Below, piece after piece: positions 52,552 through 62,000 of a stretch of DNA of 64,000 nt. Every line of letters begins with the position of its first letter. Position 1 is the first letter of the stretch. Under the pieces are notes generated by a model. It did no database searches and was not told where the DNA came from. It saw nothing but the letters and a program-made list of their open reading frames with translations. The position numbers and the translations under genes are program-made. The stretch is from Anthracocystis setariae (lineage: Eukaryota; Basidiomycota; Ustilaginomycetes; Ustilaginales; Ustilaginaceae): assembly GCA_928724745.1 (NCBI GenBank), contig CAKMXJ010000018.1, positions 186,001 through 250,000 on the forward strand, given 5' to 3'.

Positions 52552-55500
52552 TGTACCTTGCGATGTGGCCAAATCGTTCCGAGTACTGATGCTTGTCCTA
52601 GGAGATCACCGTGGCAGGATTGAGAATCAACGAAGCTGTCCCAGACGGCGATGTGAAAGATTCGAGCGGAGGGTTGACTGGGCCGATATAAAGTAAAGGA
52701 TGTGGGCCCTTGGCCTGTTGCCAATGACCTAGCTGGCGCTCAGCTCGGCTGTGGTGCCCTCGCAGTTGCGAGGACGGTGGTGGAGAAGCAAGTTTGCTGT
52801 TGTGCTCGTATCTGTCGCTTGTTTGCGGATCTTGCGAGGTTCAGAGGGAATTGGTGGGCGTGGGCGGATTTAGCCAAGCAGAGGCATTGAAGCTGCTCAG
52901 GGATCTTGTCGTACAGGGTCGATGATTAGACGGTAGGGTCGGCCGACGCTTCGGCGGATGTTGCCGATTGGGAGCGGCACCGTAAATGTGTGGATGATGC
53001 TACAGTGTGAGTCAAAAGCTCGTCTTGATCAGAGAGCAACACACCGACACACTCACACTCACACTCACAGTGTAGTAGTGTCACCAGTGAGTGCATCACG
53101 GCGCTGTGTGTGGAAAATGTGAAAAGCTGCAAACCGGAAAGGTCCCTTTTTCTCAAGCTTCTGTATGTGTGCAATGTGGAGACGCGTCGCGAACCCGGCC
53201 AAATTCCTCTCGTACGAATGACAACCCACTTTAACACTGTATGGATGAAAGAATTGAGTGTGTTACAGGTACAGTAAGTAGTCGAAAGGAGTTGTTGGCA
53301 TTTGGCTGAAAAATAAAGCGTTAAATTGACGGATGTGCCTCGGCAGCTATGTAGCGAGCGCATTTGTGCTGTCGTGACACGATCTATCTGATCCGAACTC
53401 GCACTGCTTCAGCAAAATGACAAAGGTTTTGTGGCCATTGTTGTGCGAGATCTGAGAGTTTGCCGATGTCTCGCAGATGCAAATGTGCACGATGGCAAAG
53501 TGCAGATGGGATATAGCGAAACGCAGGGGAATCGTTGTGCTCTGTCTTGTTGCCGGCCTGAGGCAATTTGTGGCAGCTTCCAAACTCTATACGGAATGAG
53601 GTACTGTACATACGTAGTCGAAGACATTTTCTTCTGTACAAGCTTCGGCGGCCAAGCATATGAAGGAGCGGCATGAACCAAATGGGCGTGCCCACATGAA
53701 AGAGAGTCAGTCTCTTTCCGGTCTTGCAACAAAAGGCAGACGCTTCTTTTAATTTGTAAATTTTATTTTTATTTTCCCTTTTTTTTTTTTTTCTTTTCTC
53801 CATGGAAGGGGACAATAGGCAAGGATTCGAGAAGAACGGATTTCAGCGGTGCATGTGCCGGCCGCTGCCCCTTGCCATTCGTGATTGGGCTCTTGAAGAG
53901 AGTCGAATATTATAGAAGCAGGGTACAGTGGATGCACAGACTCGGCGGAGACAAAACAATACTGTACAGTAGGTTTGGTGAGGGGAGGGAGGAAACTTTA
54001 TGTTGAATGGAACGATCGAATGAGTGAGTGGGTTTGGTGGTGTGTGCCCATTTCCTGGACCCAAAGTACCGCTTCCGCGCTATCCGATCGGCAGTGCGGC
54101 GTGCATCCGAAACTGGCAAGCAGAACATCCACACTTTTTTCTTTGGTTGGCAACGCATTCGTGTTGCTCGGTTCCTACCGATACAGTGCATTATATTACA
54201 GTGCAGTGCAGTGCAAGGCCCTTTCTTTATTCGACCAGACTGTGCTTTGTTGCACAAGCATACAGAGTAGGTGATTCGGTCCAAGCGTGTTCAAGGAACG
54301 CTCGCACCGCCCTTGCTTGATCGATAGAGTGGCATTATTCGGGTTTCCCCCCTCCTTTTCTTTTTCTGTTTCTTTTCTCCATTTTGTATTTTATTTTTTA
54401 TTTTAAATTTCATTTTTATTATACTGTACTTTTCTCCGCTAGCGGTTGGTTGGTGGATTTCATGCTTAGATGAAAGTTGTGAGTGTTCTGCGTCTGAGCA
54501 TACAGTATGTCGACACGTTGGCGATCTTGCAGCGGTCTACCCTAATGCGCGCTATTGGCTGCGCCGCTCAATGATAGACCGGCGTACTTGGGGTTCTTGG
54601 CTGTACAGTATTTGTGCCTTTTTTTTTTTTTTTTTTTTTTTTTTCTCAGCTGGATGCCCCAATTCGCACAGCTTTCTTTTCTATTCTCGGCTTCGGTATC
54701 CGACGCTGTACAGTACAGTACTCTCTCGTATTTGCGGCTATACTCTACTCTACTCTACCGTGCTGTACTGTGTTGTGCAGACTAACCCTCGCACTTTTGA
54801 CGAGGTTGCAAGCCGGACAACGCTCCGACCTCGGGTGGTGTTGCGCTGTGGTTCTGCTTGAAACTTGCAGCTCGTCCAGCCGGCTCCGTCGTGGCGAATC
54901 GCGCACTGACGACATTATCGCTCTGCACACCAACCATTCCATCGCCTTTTTTTCCGCTTCAACTCGACTCATCTCGAGCAGAGGCCACTTCCTCGATCCC
55001 TTCCCCCTTCCCTTGCACTTCTCATTTCACCTTGCTCCCTTTCGCTATCTCCCTTTCTTCTGGCCCTGCTGAATCTTGTCCACACCCTTCTCCTTTCCTC
55101 TAGCCTTTCTCTATCTGGGCGTACGCCATTCTCGTCCGGCCACGCGCCTATCTCTTCCCTTCTGGCCAGCCTAGACTAGAATAACGGCATTTTTCTATCC
55201 AACAGCGCGACTAAACTGCATCCATCCATCCATCCGTCCATTCCTCCCCTCTCCTTTGCTGTGGTTTGGATCGCATCGAGCTACTCTTGCGACCGCCGTC
55301 TGCGTGCTCATCTTTCCTACAGCCTTCACTAGATTCCAATCATCCATCATCTCAGTCTTGCCTACGCCTACTCCGCTATAGCCGTGGTCTCGATCCTGGA
55401 ACGCTTTGCATCCTCATCGTCTGCAGAACCTCTTATCTAGCCATACCTAGCTGCCATCCCCATTCCATACAGCCTTTCTGTCCATCCTAACCCATCTGCC

Positions 55501-55774
55501 TCGTCCAAAACCAGCAATCCACCACGCCGTCGAGCTTCGTCACTCACAGCTCATCTTCCACCTTTGTCAATCCGCTTCTCCATCCTCATCAGCCTTGTTC
55601 GGATCTTCAGCGTCTCATCCACTGCGCCACTCACTAGAGGTGCAGCTCCCCATTCGATTCGATCTCCACCTCCACCCATCCTGTGAACTTTTGTAGTCGT
55701 CAGCTCCGATACCTTTGGACGAAAATACACGAATCGAACAAAGGCATTCTTCCTAACATTACATTCTTCGCATC
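52552..55774. promoter_or_regulatory. 3.2-kb divergent region between two transcription factor genes
   Basis: The spacer separates the starts of the Zn2Cys6 gene (minus) and GATA gene (plus). The last 850 bases are pyrimidine-rich on the plus strand, as expected for a long 5' leader of the GATA gene. Elsewhere are CACACT repeats near 53044-53070, an ACGCGT at 53182-53187, T runs at 53779-53792 and 54619-54644, and ACTGT/ACAGT clusters at 53268-53278, 53599-53608, 53958-53969, 54421-54430, 54600-54610 and 54704-54720. The frames found are low-complexity. I see no further gene. Confidence 0.5.
54619..54644. repeat. T26 homopolymer run
   Basis: Twenty-six T between two ACTGT/ACAGT clusters, about 1.1 kb upstream of the GATA factor start. 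Confidence 0.92.
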
Positions 55775-57544
55775 ATGGCAGCCTCCAACCCGCTTATGAA
55801 CTCACCTCACACCAATCTCGGCCGTCCAACCGACTCTCCCTACGTCCGGCCCAAACGATCCGATTCCTGCCAGTACGAACAGACCGCCTCTCGTGGCCTC
55901 GGTGACCCTTCTTCCAGGATGCACGAAATTAGCGAGGAAGCTACCTTCATCCCTACTTCACTAGGTGAGCATCTCTTGGAACGCACCTATCTCGATGACG
56001 TCGTTCGTCCTCTTGTTCGAGCCCTCGTCAAGGCCCGCATGGCCACCGAAGGCGCATCAGAGCAATCACAGGCGTATGCTGATCTCGAAAAGCTTCGTCG
56101 CGAGCTCGAACGATCTGCTCAGCGTGCTCGGTATGCTGAACAGGAACGAGACGACTTGGCTCGACGCCTTGATCTCGCCGCAAATCCCGACCTAGCGAGT
56201 CGCGACCGCGCCGACCGAATCGCAGATCTTCCGCCGCCAGCCAACCATCATGCCGCCTCCTCCCGAACCCATCCTCCGTCCGGCCCCTTGGCAGGCATCA
56301 AGCGCCCGCGTCCAAGCGATGTCGAGTCTCATCACATCAATTACGAACAGCGTTCGGGCCCTGGCCCGACGGGTGCGTCTGGCGTCTCGGTTAGCGTTGC
56401 TCACGGAGAAGGGCCCAATGCTGCATCGGTTACCATCACCACAGAGCCCGCGACCGCACCGCACATTGTGTCGCGACCTTATCATGGCGCTGTCAATGAG
56501 CCAGTCTCTCCTCCTGTGGCCTACACTCTCCCTCCTGCTCCACGCCATCGTCCTTACGCCGACATGCACCACGAACACCATGATGACGAACCTCGACACA
56601 TGACCAGAATACCACACGCCGCGGCTCCGATCGAAGGAGACTATGCGTACGCTGACGAGCGTACCGACCGATACAGCATGGCTCCCGGTCCACCGCCTCA
56701 TCGCCCACCTCTTTCGAGGTTCAGTATGGGCGGCCGTTCGCCACCTACCAGCAGCTCTTACATGACCTCGAGCAGCGACCGCTCGATTCCCACTTCCAAC
56801 ACGTTCCCCTCCACCTCTTCGGCCACAGCCAGCTCGTATTCTGTTACTCCTTACTCTTCGGTCCACCCGATGGATCATGAGATGGACGAGCTTGAGCGAC
56901 AACGCAAGATGGCGCGGCAGCACGAACAAGGTTCGAGTCACTCGCTTGCACCTGGTCGACCAATGGGAGGTGCTCTGAGTGGCTACGTGAATTCGCCTCA
57001 GGGTGATGCCAGTTTCCCGGTGCGCAAGCTTGCATCGACTAAAAACAGGACGTGTTCCAACTGCGCTGCGCCGCACGATGCCAAGTTTCGTCGCGGTCCC
57101 AACGGACCCGGTACGTTGTGCGACAGGTGTGGATCTAGGTGGAAGAAGTTCAAAGAGCAGTCGGGCGCCACGGGTAAGCGCGAGCAATTTTCACAGCAGA
57201 GACATCCCCACCACCAGCACCAGCAGCAGGATGGTAGTGGTGGGGGAGGAGGGAGGGAAGCGGCTTTAGCTGCTAGTGCGGCGGCTCAGGCTAGACTCAG
57301 TTCAGCTAGTTCGAGCTCGCAATCTCCCATGGAACCCGGTTCAAACGGTGGCGCAAGTGCAGGTAGGGAGGACAGCTCAATAGCGCTTGTTAGTCCAATC
57401 GAGAACAATGGTCAGCAACAGGATCAAGTTCACGTTTCCGCCGAACCGAATCTGGTCCCGCCTGCCACGGTTAGGGACAAGGATCGAGAATCCGACAGGG
57501 ACAGGGATAGAAGTGCAAGCGTTGATCAGTTGATCGACGATTGA
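55775..57544 (+). CDS. GATA-type zinc finger protein, single finger
   Basis: 589 residues. Residues about 60-140 are helical: SLGEHLLERTYLDDVVRPLV then a coiled coil (LEKLRRELERSAQRARYAEQ). A long Pro/Ser/His-rich middle follows. The GATA finger lies near 427-452 with spacing C-x2-C-x18-C-x2-C, the longer-loop fungal class; within it KFRRGPNGPGTLCDRCGSRW matches the usual W-R-R-x-P-x-G-x-x-L-C-N-A-C-G pattern except that Trp is replaced by Phe and Asn-Ala by Asp-Arg. The tail has Gly/His/Gln runs and an Arg/Asp repeat. It is probably nuclear and DNA-binding, but it is not the two-finger siderophore regulator type. The target is unknown. The gene has a long, CT-rich leader. Confidence 0.85.
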   Translation: MAASNPLMNSPHTNLGRPTDSPYVRPKRSDSCQYEQTASRGLGDPSSRMHEISEEATFIPTSLGEHLLERTYLDDVVRPLVRALVKARMATEGASEQSQAYADLEKLRRELERSAQRARYAEQERDDLARRLDLAANPDLASRDRADRIADLPPPANHHAASSRTHPPSGPLAGIKRPRPSDVESHHINYEQRSGPGPTGASGVSVSVAHGEGPNAASVTITTEPATAPHIVSRPYHGAVNEPVSPPVAYTLPPAPRHRPYADMHHEHHDDEPRHMTRIPHAAAPIEGDYAYADERTDRYSMAPGPPPHRPPLSRFSMGGRSPPTSSSYMTSSSDRSIPTSNTFPSTSSATASSYSVTPYSSVHPMDHEMDELERQRKMARQHEQGSSHSLAPGRPMGGALSGYVNSPQGDASFPVRKLASTKNRTCSNCAAPHDAKFRRGPNGPGTLCDRCGSRWKKFKEQSGATGKREQFSQQRHPHHQHQQQDGSGGGGGREAALAASAAAQARLSSASSSSQSPMEPGSNGGASAGREDSSIALVSPIENNGQQQDQVHVSAEPNLVPPATVRDKDRESDRDRDRSASVDQLIDD

Positions 57545-57725
57545 TGCCAAATCCGACATTGTTGTATATTTGTGAACGCTTGTGTGATCGATCTCTGGCC
57601 TGACGCCCTGCGCTAGAATGGACTTGTAAGAGCGTGTGAAACTGCAAATCTTTTGTCACATCCACGGGTTCCAGACGTGGTTCTCGTCCTTAGTGTGAGG
57701 TGTAGGCAGAATAGCATTGGGGGTA

Positions 57726-58700
57726 TTACGAGTTTGGGTGTGTGGTGGTGGTGGCTTTGAGGCCTGCTTGGTATCCTGCGAACCAGTCTGGGGAGGGACC
57801 GATTTGGTTTGGGGTTGACTGGACGGTTTTGATGGCTTTTCTCCATGCTGCGTTACCGGGGAGGTTTGCGCATTCGACTAGGGTTACCACGCCTTTGGCG
57901 GTCGACGAGGTAGAAGGATTAGGATTAGGATTGGGATTGGGTTGGGGTTGGGAGGAGAGGATCTGGTTTGTGTCTTGGCGGATTTGCTGTGCGAGGAGCG
58001 AGGTATGGTGTGGAGCGTCGTTCCACAGTGCCGACTCAGGCGGGTTGCGGGAAGGGGAAGGGGGTGGGGGTGGGGGAAGGGAGTGGAGCGTGCAGAATTG
58101 GGTGAGGGCAGCAGCGTAGGCGTTGATGAGGGTTTGAGCACCCCAAATTTCGGTATGCGTGAGAGTACGACCTCCTCCACCGACTTGGAAGGGTGGTCGA
58201 TGGGTGAGGGGTTGGGGAGAGGGGTGGTGTGTTTTGTGGAACTCGTCGACCGAAGGGATGGAAAAGAGGAGGTTGGTTGGTTCGTCATCGTCGCTGCTCT
58301 CCTGGTCCGAGTAGTCTTGATGGGGATGAGAACCGTAACGTCGACCGTTTTCATCGTACTTCCAATCCGTATATTCACCTTCCACATTCTCCTCCCCCTC
58401 CCCCTCCCCCTCCCCCTCCCCCTCCCCATCGAACTCAACCCGATACCCCTCCTCTTCACTTCCCTCCACCCTCGACGATGGCGTGTACGAAGGATCGTCC
58501 CAATGAACCGCCACCCCTTGCTGCCCGCGCCTCTGCTTCTGCTTTGGCAATCCAGAATGTCCTTGACCAGCTGGTTTACGCTTTCGTCCCTTGGACGAGC
58601 CCGCGCCCGCGCCCGCGCCCGCCTCTTCGGCAACAGCTGCGCACGCAGGCGTCGATCCCTCCTCATCCAAATCACTATACGACACAAGTCTCCGCGACAT
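57726..58700 (-). CDS. Candidate SMN (survival motor neuron) homologue
   Basis: 324 residues from the ATG at 58700 (MSRRLVSYSDLDEE). The N-terminal 175 residues are charged and low-complexity, including a Gly-Glu repeat encoded by CCCCCT units near 58385-58430. Near 188-206 the helix EIWGAQTLINAYAAALTQF matches the Gemin2-binding helix of SMN (W-D-D-x-x-L-I-x-A-Y-x-x-A). After a Pro/Asn-rich linker, the C-terminus has SPDWFAGYQAGLKA near 305-318, fitting the YG-box (aromatic-x-G-Y-x-x-G) through which SMN oligomerises. There is no Tudor domain, as in the fission yeast protein. SMN assembles Sm cores on snRNAs. The order of both terminal motifs supports the call; the long N-terminal extension is unusual. 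Confidence 0.6.
   Translation of the reverse strand: MSRRLVSYSDLDEEGSTPACAAVAEEAGAGAGAGSSKGRKRKPAGQGHSGLPKQKQRRGQQGVAVHWDDPSYTPSSRVEGSEEEGYRVEFDGEGEGEGEGEGEENVEGEYTDWKYDENGRRYGSHPHQDYSDQESSDDDEPTNLLFSIPSVDEFHKTHHPSPQPLTHRPPFQVGGGGRTLTHTEIWGAQTLINAYAAALTQFCTLHSLPPPPPPSPSRNPPESALWNDAPHHTSLLAQQIRQDTNQILSSQPQPNPNPNPNPSTSSTAKGVVTLVECANLPGNAAWRKAIKTVQSTPNQIGPSPDWFAGYQAGLKATTTTHPNS
58390..58430. repeat. CCCCCT hexanucleotide repeat inside the SMN-like gene
   Basis: About six to seven units on the plus strand, read on the minus strand as alternating Gly and Glu codons. It is a likely length-variable coding repeat. Confidence 0.9.
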
Positions 58701-59045
58701 CAAACGTTGCCTTCCACCGTAATGCAACTCGTCGATGTTGCGGTGAGCACAACGAGCCAAGCGATCCAGTTGCAACCAAAATTGGCCCCAGCGTCCTCCT
58801 TCCTACTTCCGACTTCCGCACCAATTTTGGCGTGCTGCCTTCAATCCCCGCCTCCTCCACCTTTTCCCTCAACCTCTGACCTGCTCCACCATCAGCCTCA
58901 GTCGGTCTCACCCAAACCCCAAACCCCCAAACCCATACGACCCAACCATGATGGTAAAGAACTAGTGATTATGAAAACGGAACTGTATGCTCTAATTGAA
59001 TGTGATATAGGGTATCGAAAAAATGTCTTTGTCTCTGGTATTCGG
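58701..59045. other. Short spacer upstream of the SMN-like gene
   Basis: 345 bases holding the SMN-like promoter and the 3' end of the large coiled-coil gene. A CCCAAACC repeat lies at 58910-58945. No other feature. Confidence 0.55.
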
Positions 59046-62000
59046 TCACGACCACCAACCGCCCTCGTCGACCTCGACCTCTTTGCCCTTGCTCGCCGTG
59101 CTAGCGAATGAAACACTTCGCGTCGACTCCAGCCCCTCTCCTGAACTATCCCCATCACCAGCTTGCCCCCTCCTCTTCGGCGCATGAATACTCGCCCACG
59201 CACCTTCCACCTTCTTCCCCTTGGGAACCTCGATCGCCTCCCACCCATCCCCGACCGCACTCACCTGCGCCTTCAACCTAGCCACCTCTCCCTCCCTCTC
59301 CCGCAACCTCCTTATCACCCCTTCATACATCTCCTTCTCCACAAAGTTATCCTTCAGACCCAATAACTCGTTTTCGAGTCCGGCAAACTTGGCACCCATC
59401 CCCTCCAACTCCTCCCTCAACCTCCCCTCCCTACCCTCACATTCCTCCAACCTCCTCTCCATCGCCTCCTTCTCCCTCACCTCCCTTTCAAGCTCCTTGA
59501 TCCTCTTCTCCCCCTCCGCCAGCTTCTGCTGAGCCATTGCAGCCTTCTGTTTCTGACCCGCTGTCAACCCCTGCAAATTCGCCACCTTGGCATCCAACTC
59601 GCCCACCCTCTTCTCCAATGCCGCAACCTGACCCTCCGCCTTACCCGCCCGCTCAAGAATCGACTTGGCCGACTCATACGCCTCCCTCTCCGCACTATTC
59701 GCCAAGCCCAGCAACTTGGTCAGCCGCTTCTCACTCTCGGCCCTCACCATCTCGGCCTTCTGCGCACGACCGTTCGCCTCATTAACCGCATGAGCCAAAC
59801 TCTTGCGCTCGCTCACCTGCTCCGACTTCACCTTGGCCAACTCGGCCGCCATCTTTGCAAGCTGCTCCTTCAGCATCGCATTTTGCTCCCCAGCCGAGGA
59901 GGCTTGCGCCATCAGCTCGGCATTCCGAGCTTCGGCTGCCACCGCTCGTTTCTCCGCTTCTCTGAGTTCGTTCGACAGAGTCATATTGCCTTGAGCCTGT
60001 TTCTCGAGCTTGCTCGTCAGCTCGCGGTGCGCTTCTTCCGTCGAGGTGTGCTGAACCTCCAGCCTGGAAAGCGCTTGGTACGAGCTGTCCAGCACCTGGT
60101 ACACTCCTGCCAGCTCAGAGAGCGTCTTCTCCGAAGTGAGCTGCACCAGTCCTTTACTCTCGGCGAGTTCTTCGAGCTTCTTCATCACCTTCTCCGATTC
60201 CATCGGTGCACCGGTAGCCACCTTACCGTTCAAGCCAACTTGGATCTCGGCGATCTTCTCCAGGATCAGCCTCTGCTTTTCACAAGTCTCGCCAGCCGAA
60301 GAGAGGAACACCTCGGTCTTGGCATTGATCGCGCTCGGCAGCTCCGAAAGCGTTCGTTCGGTATCCTGCTGCATTTGGAGGATCTTTTTGCTAGCCGAAC
60401 GCGCCTCTTCCTGTTTAGCGATCAGAGGCTCTAGAAGCGCAAGCACCGGGTTCAGATCCACCATGTGCTCGATGCTTTGCTTGCCAATCACCTCTGCCAA
60501 CTTGGAAACAACGGCGTCGGAATCAACCGGTTGACTCTTGAGCGAGGCGATCAGCGGCTCGACCAGCTTGACAGTCGATTTGGCAATCTGAGAAGCAGAC
60601 GGCAAAAGTTCGGATATGTGATCGCGGCTGTGCTGTCCATCTTCCAGCAAGCACCGGCGCTGTTCAGAAAGCACTGGGCCGAGCGCAGCGCCAAGGCTGT
60701 TGGTGAGCTGTTTGCTGAGCTTGCCGAAGAGATTGGCATCGGTGTTGGCCATCTCCTCGAGCAACGGCGGCAACGACTCCTTGAGTGCTGATTGGACCTG
60801 ACTCGAAAGAGCGTTGCAAGCTGTGTGAAGAGAGCGGCCCAGGTCATGCATTTCCGCTTCTAGCATCTGCTGGAGATTGGATCGATCGGCAGCACGTTTT
60901 CCGGAAAGCAACACAAGGTTTTCATCCAGCTTGGCTTGCACAGCGTCTTGCAACCTCTTGTCGGCTACTGCCTGAGCCATCCGTGCGGATGAGATGTGTG
61001 ACTCCAGCAGCGAGCCGAGCTGATTGACAAGGCGGGAAGTGACATCTTCGACAAAGTTGCTGTGGACAGCCGATCCATTTGCGCCTTCTTGGCGCGTCTG
61101 CTGACCGTCGGCAGAGCGGACGTCGCCACGTGCTTCCAGTTTCTCGACCACCTGAGCCATCGTCGACTCGATCTGCTTGTAGAACGTTTCAAGCTTGGAA
61201 TCCAGAATCTCTTGAACATAATCAAAGTCCCACTCTCCCGTGGCATCGACGAGGCCGAGACCGCTGGCAGCCATCTTGTCATCACCGGAGGCGACATTTC
61301 TCGGCACAGGACGAACAGTGGACTGCGTCTCATCCGACGCACCTGTTGACTTGCGAAAGTGGCCTGAGAAAGAAGTGGCCAGTTGAGCATCCAAAATCTG
61401 CTCCAAGCGTCGTGAGATCTCGTGCACAACCTTTTCTTGGTCAATGTAAGCGTCCGAAGTCGCCAGACCATCACGAGGATGGGGTCGGACCTGACCCATG
61501 ATCGTAACCTCGTCGAGGATCTTGCCAGCCCAGCCTTCGAGTGCCTTGTCGAGCCGGTCAGCAATCTCCTCAACAAAGTCAATGAGGCTCTCGTCATCGT
61601 CATCGTCGCTTCCGTATCTGTGACGCTGATTTGCGCGTCGCAACCTTCTGTCGATGGAAGACATACAGTGACTGCTGTGAGAAGGCGAGTGCACATTTCG
61701 GACCCCCCATTGGACAGACGGGGCTGACGGCCCTGCTCCAGCATCAGACGCAAATGAAGCAGCAGAGGACTTGTAACTGTGAGCTCCGCTTGGAATCTGA
61801 ACGGGTCGAGACTTTTCCGCAGCCGATCCAGACTGGGGCGGCAGAGTTCTGCTCCAGGGTTTGAGCGTTTCTGTCGATGTCTGATTGGTGTCCTGAGCTG
61901 CTCCTCGAGACATCGCATCAACGTCCGGCGAGATGGCTGAGGATGCAACAGCACTATCGACTGTAAGTTTGTCATGCTGACTTTCGGATTGGTCAGTGTC

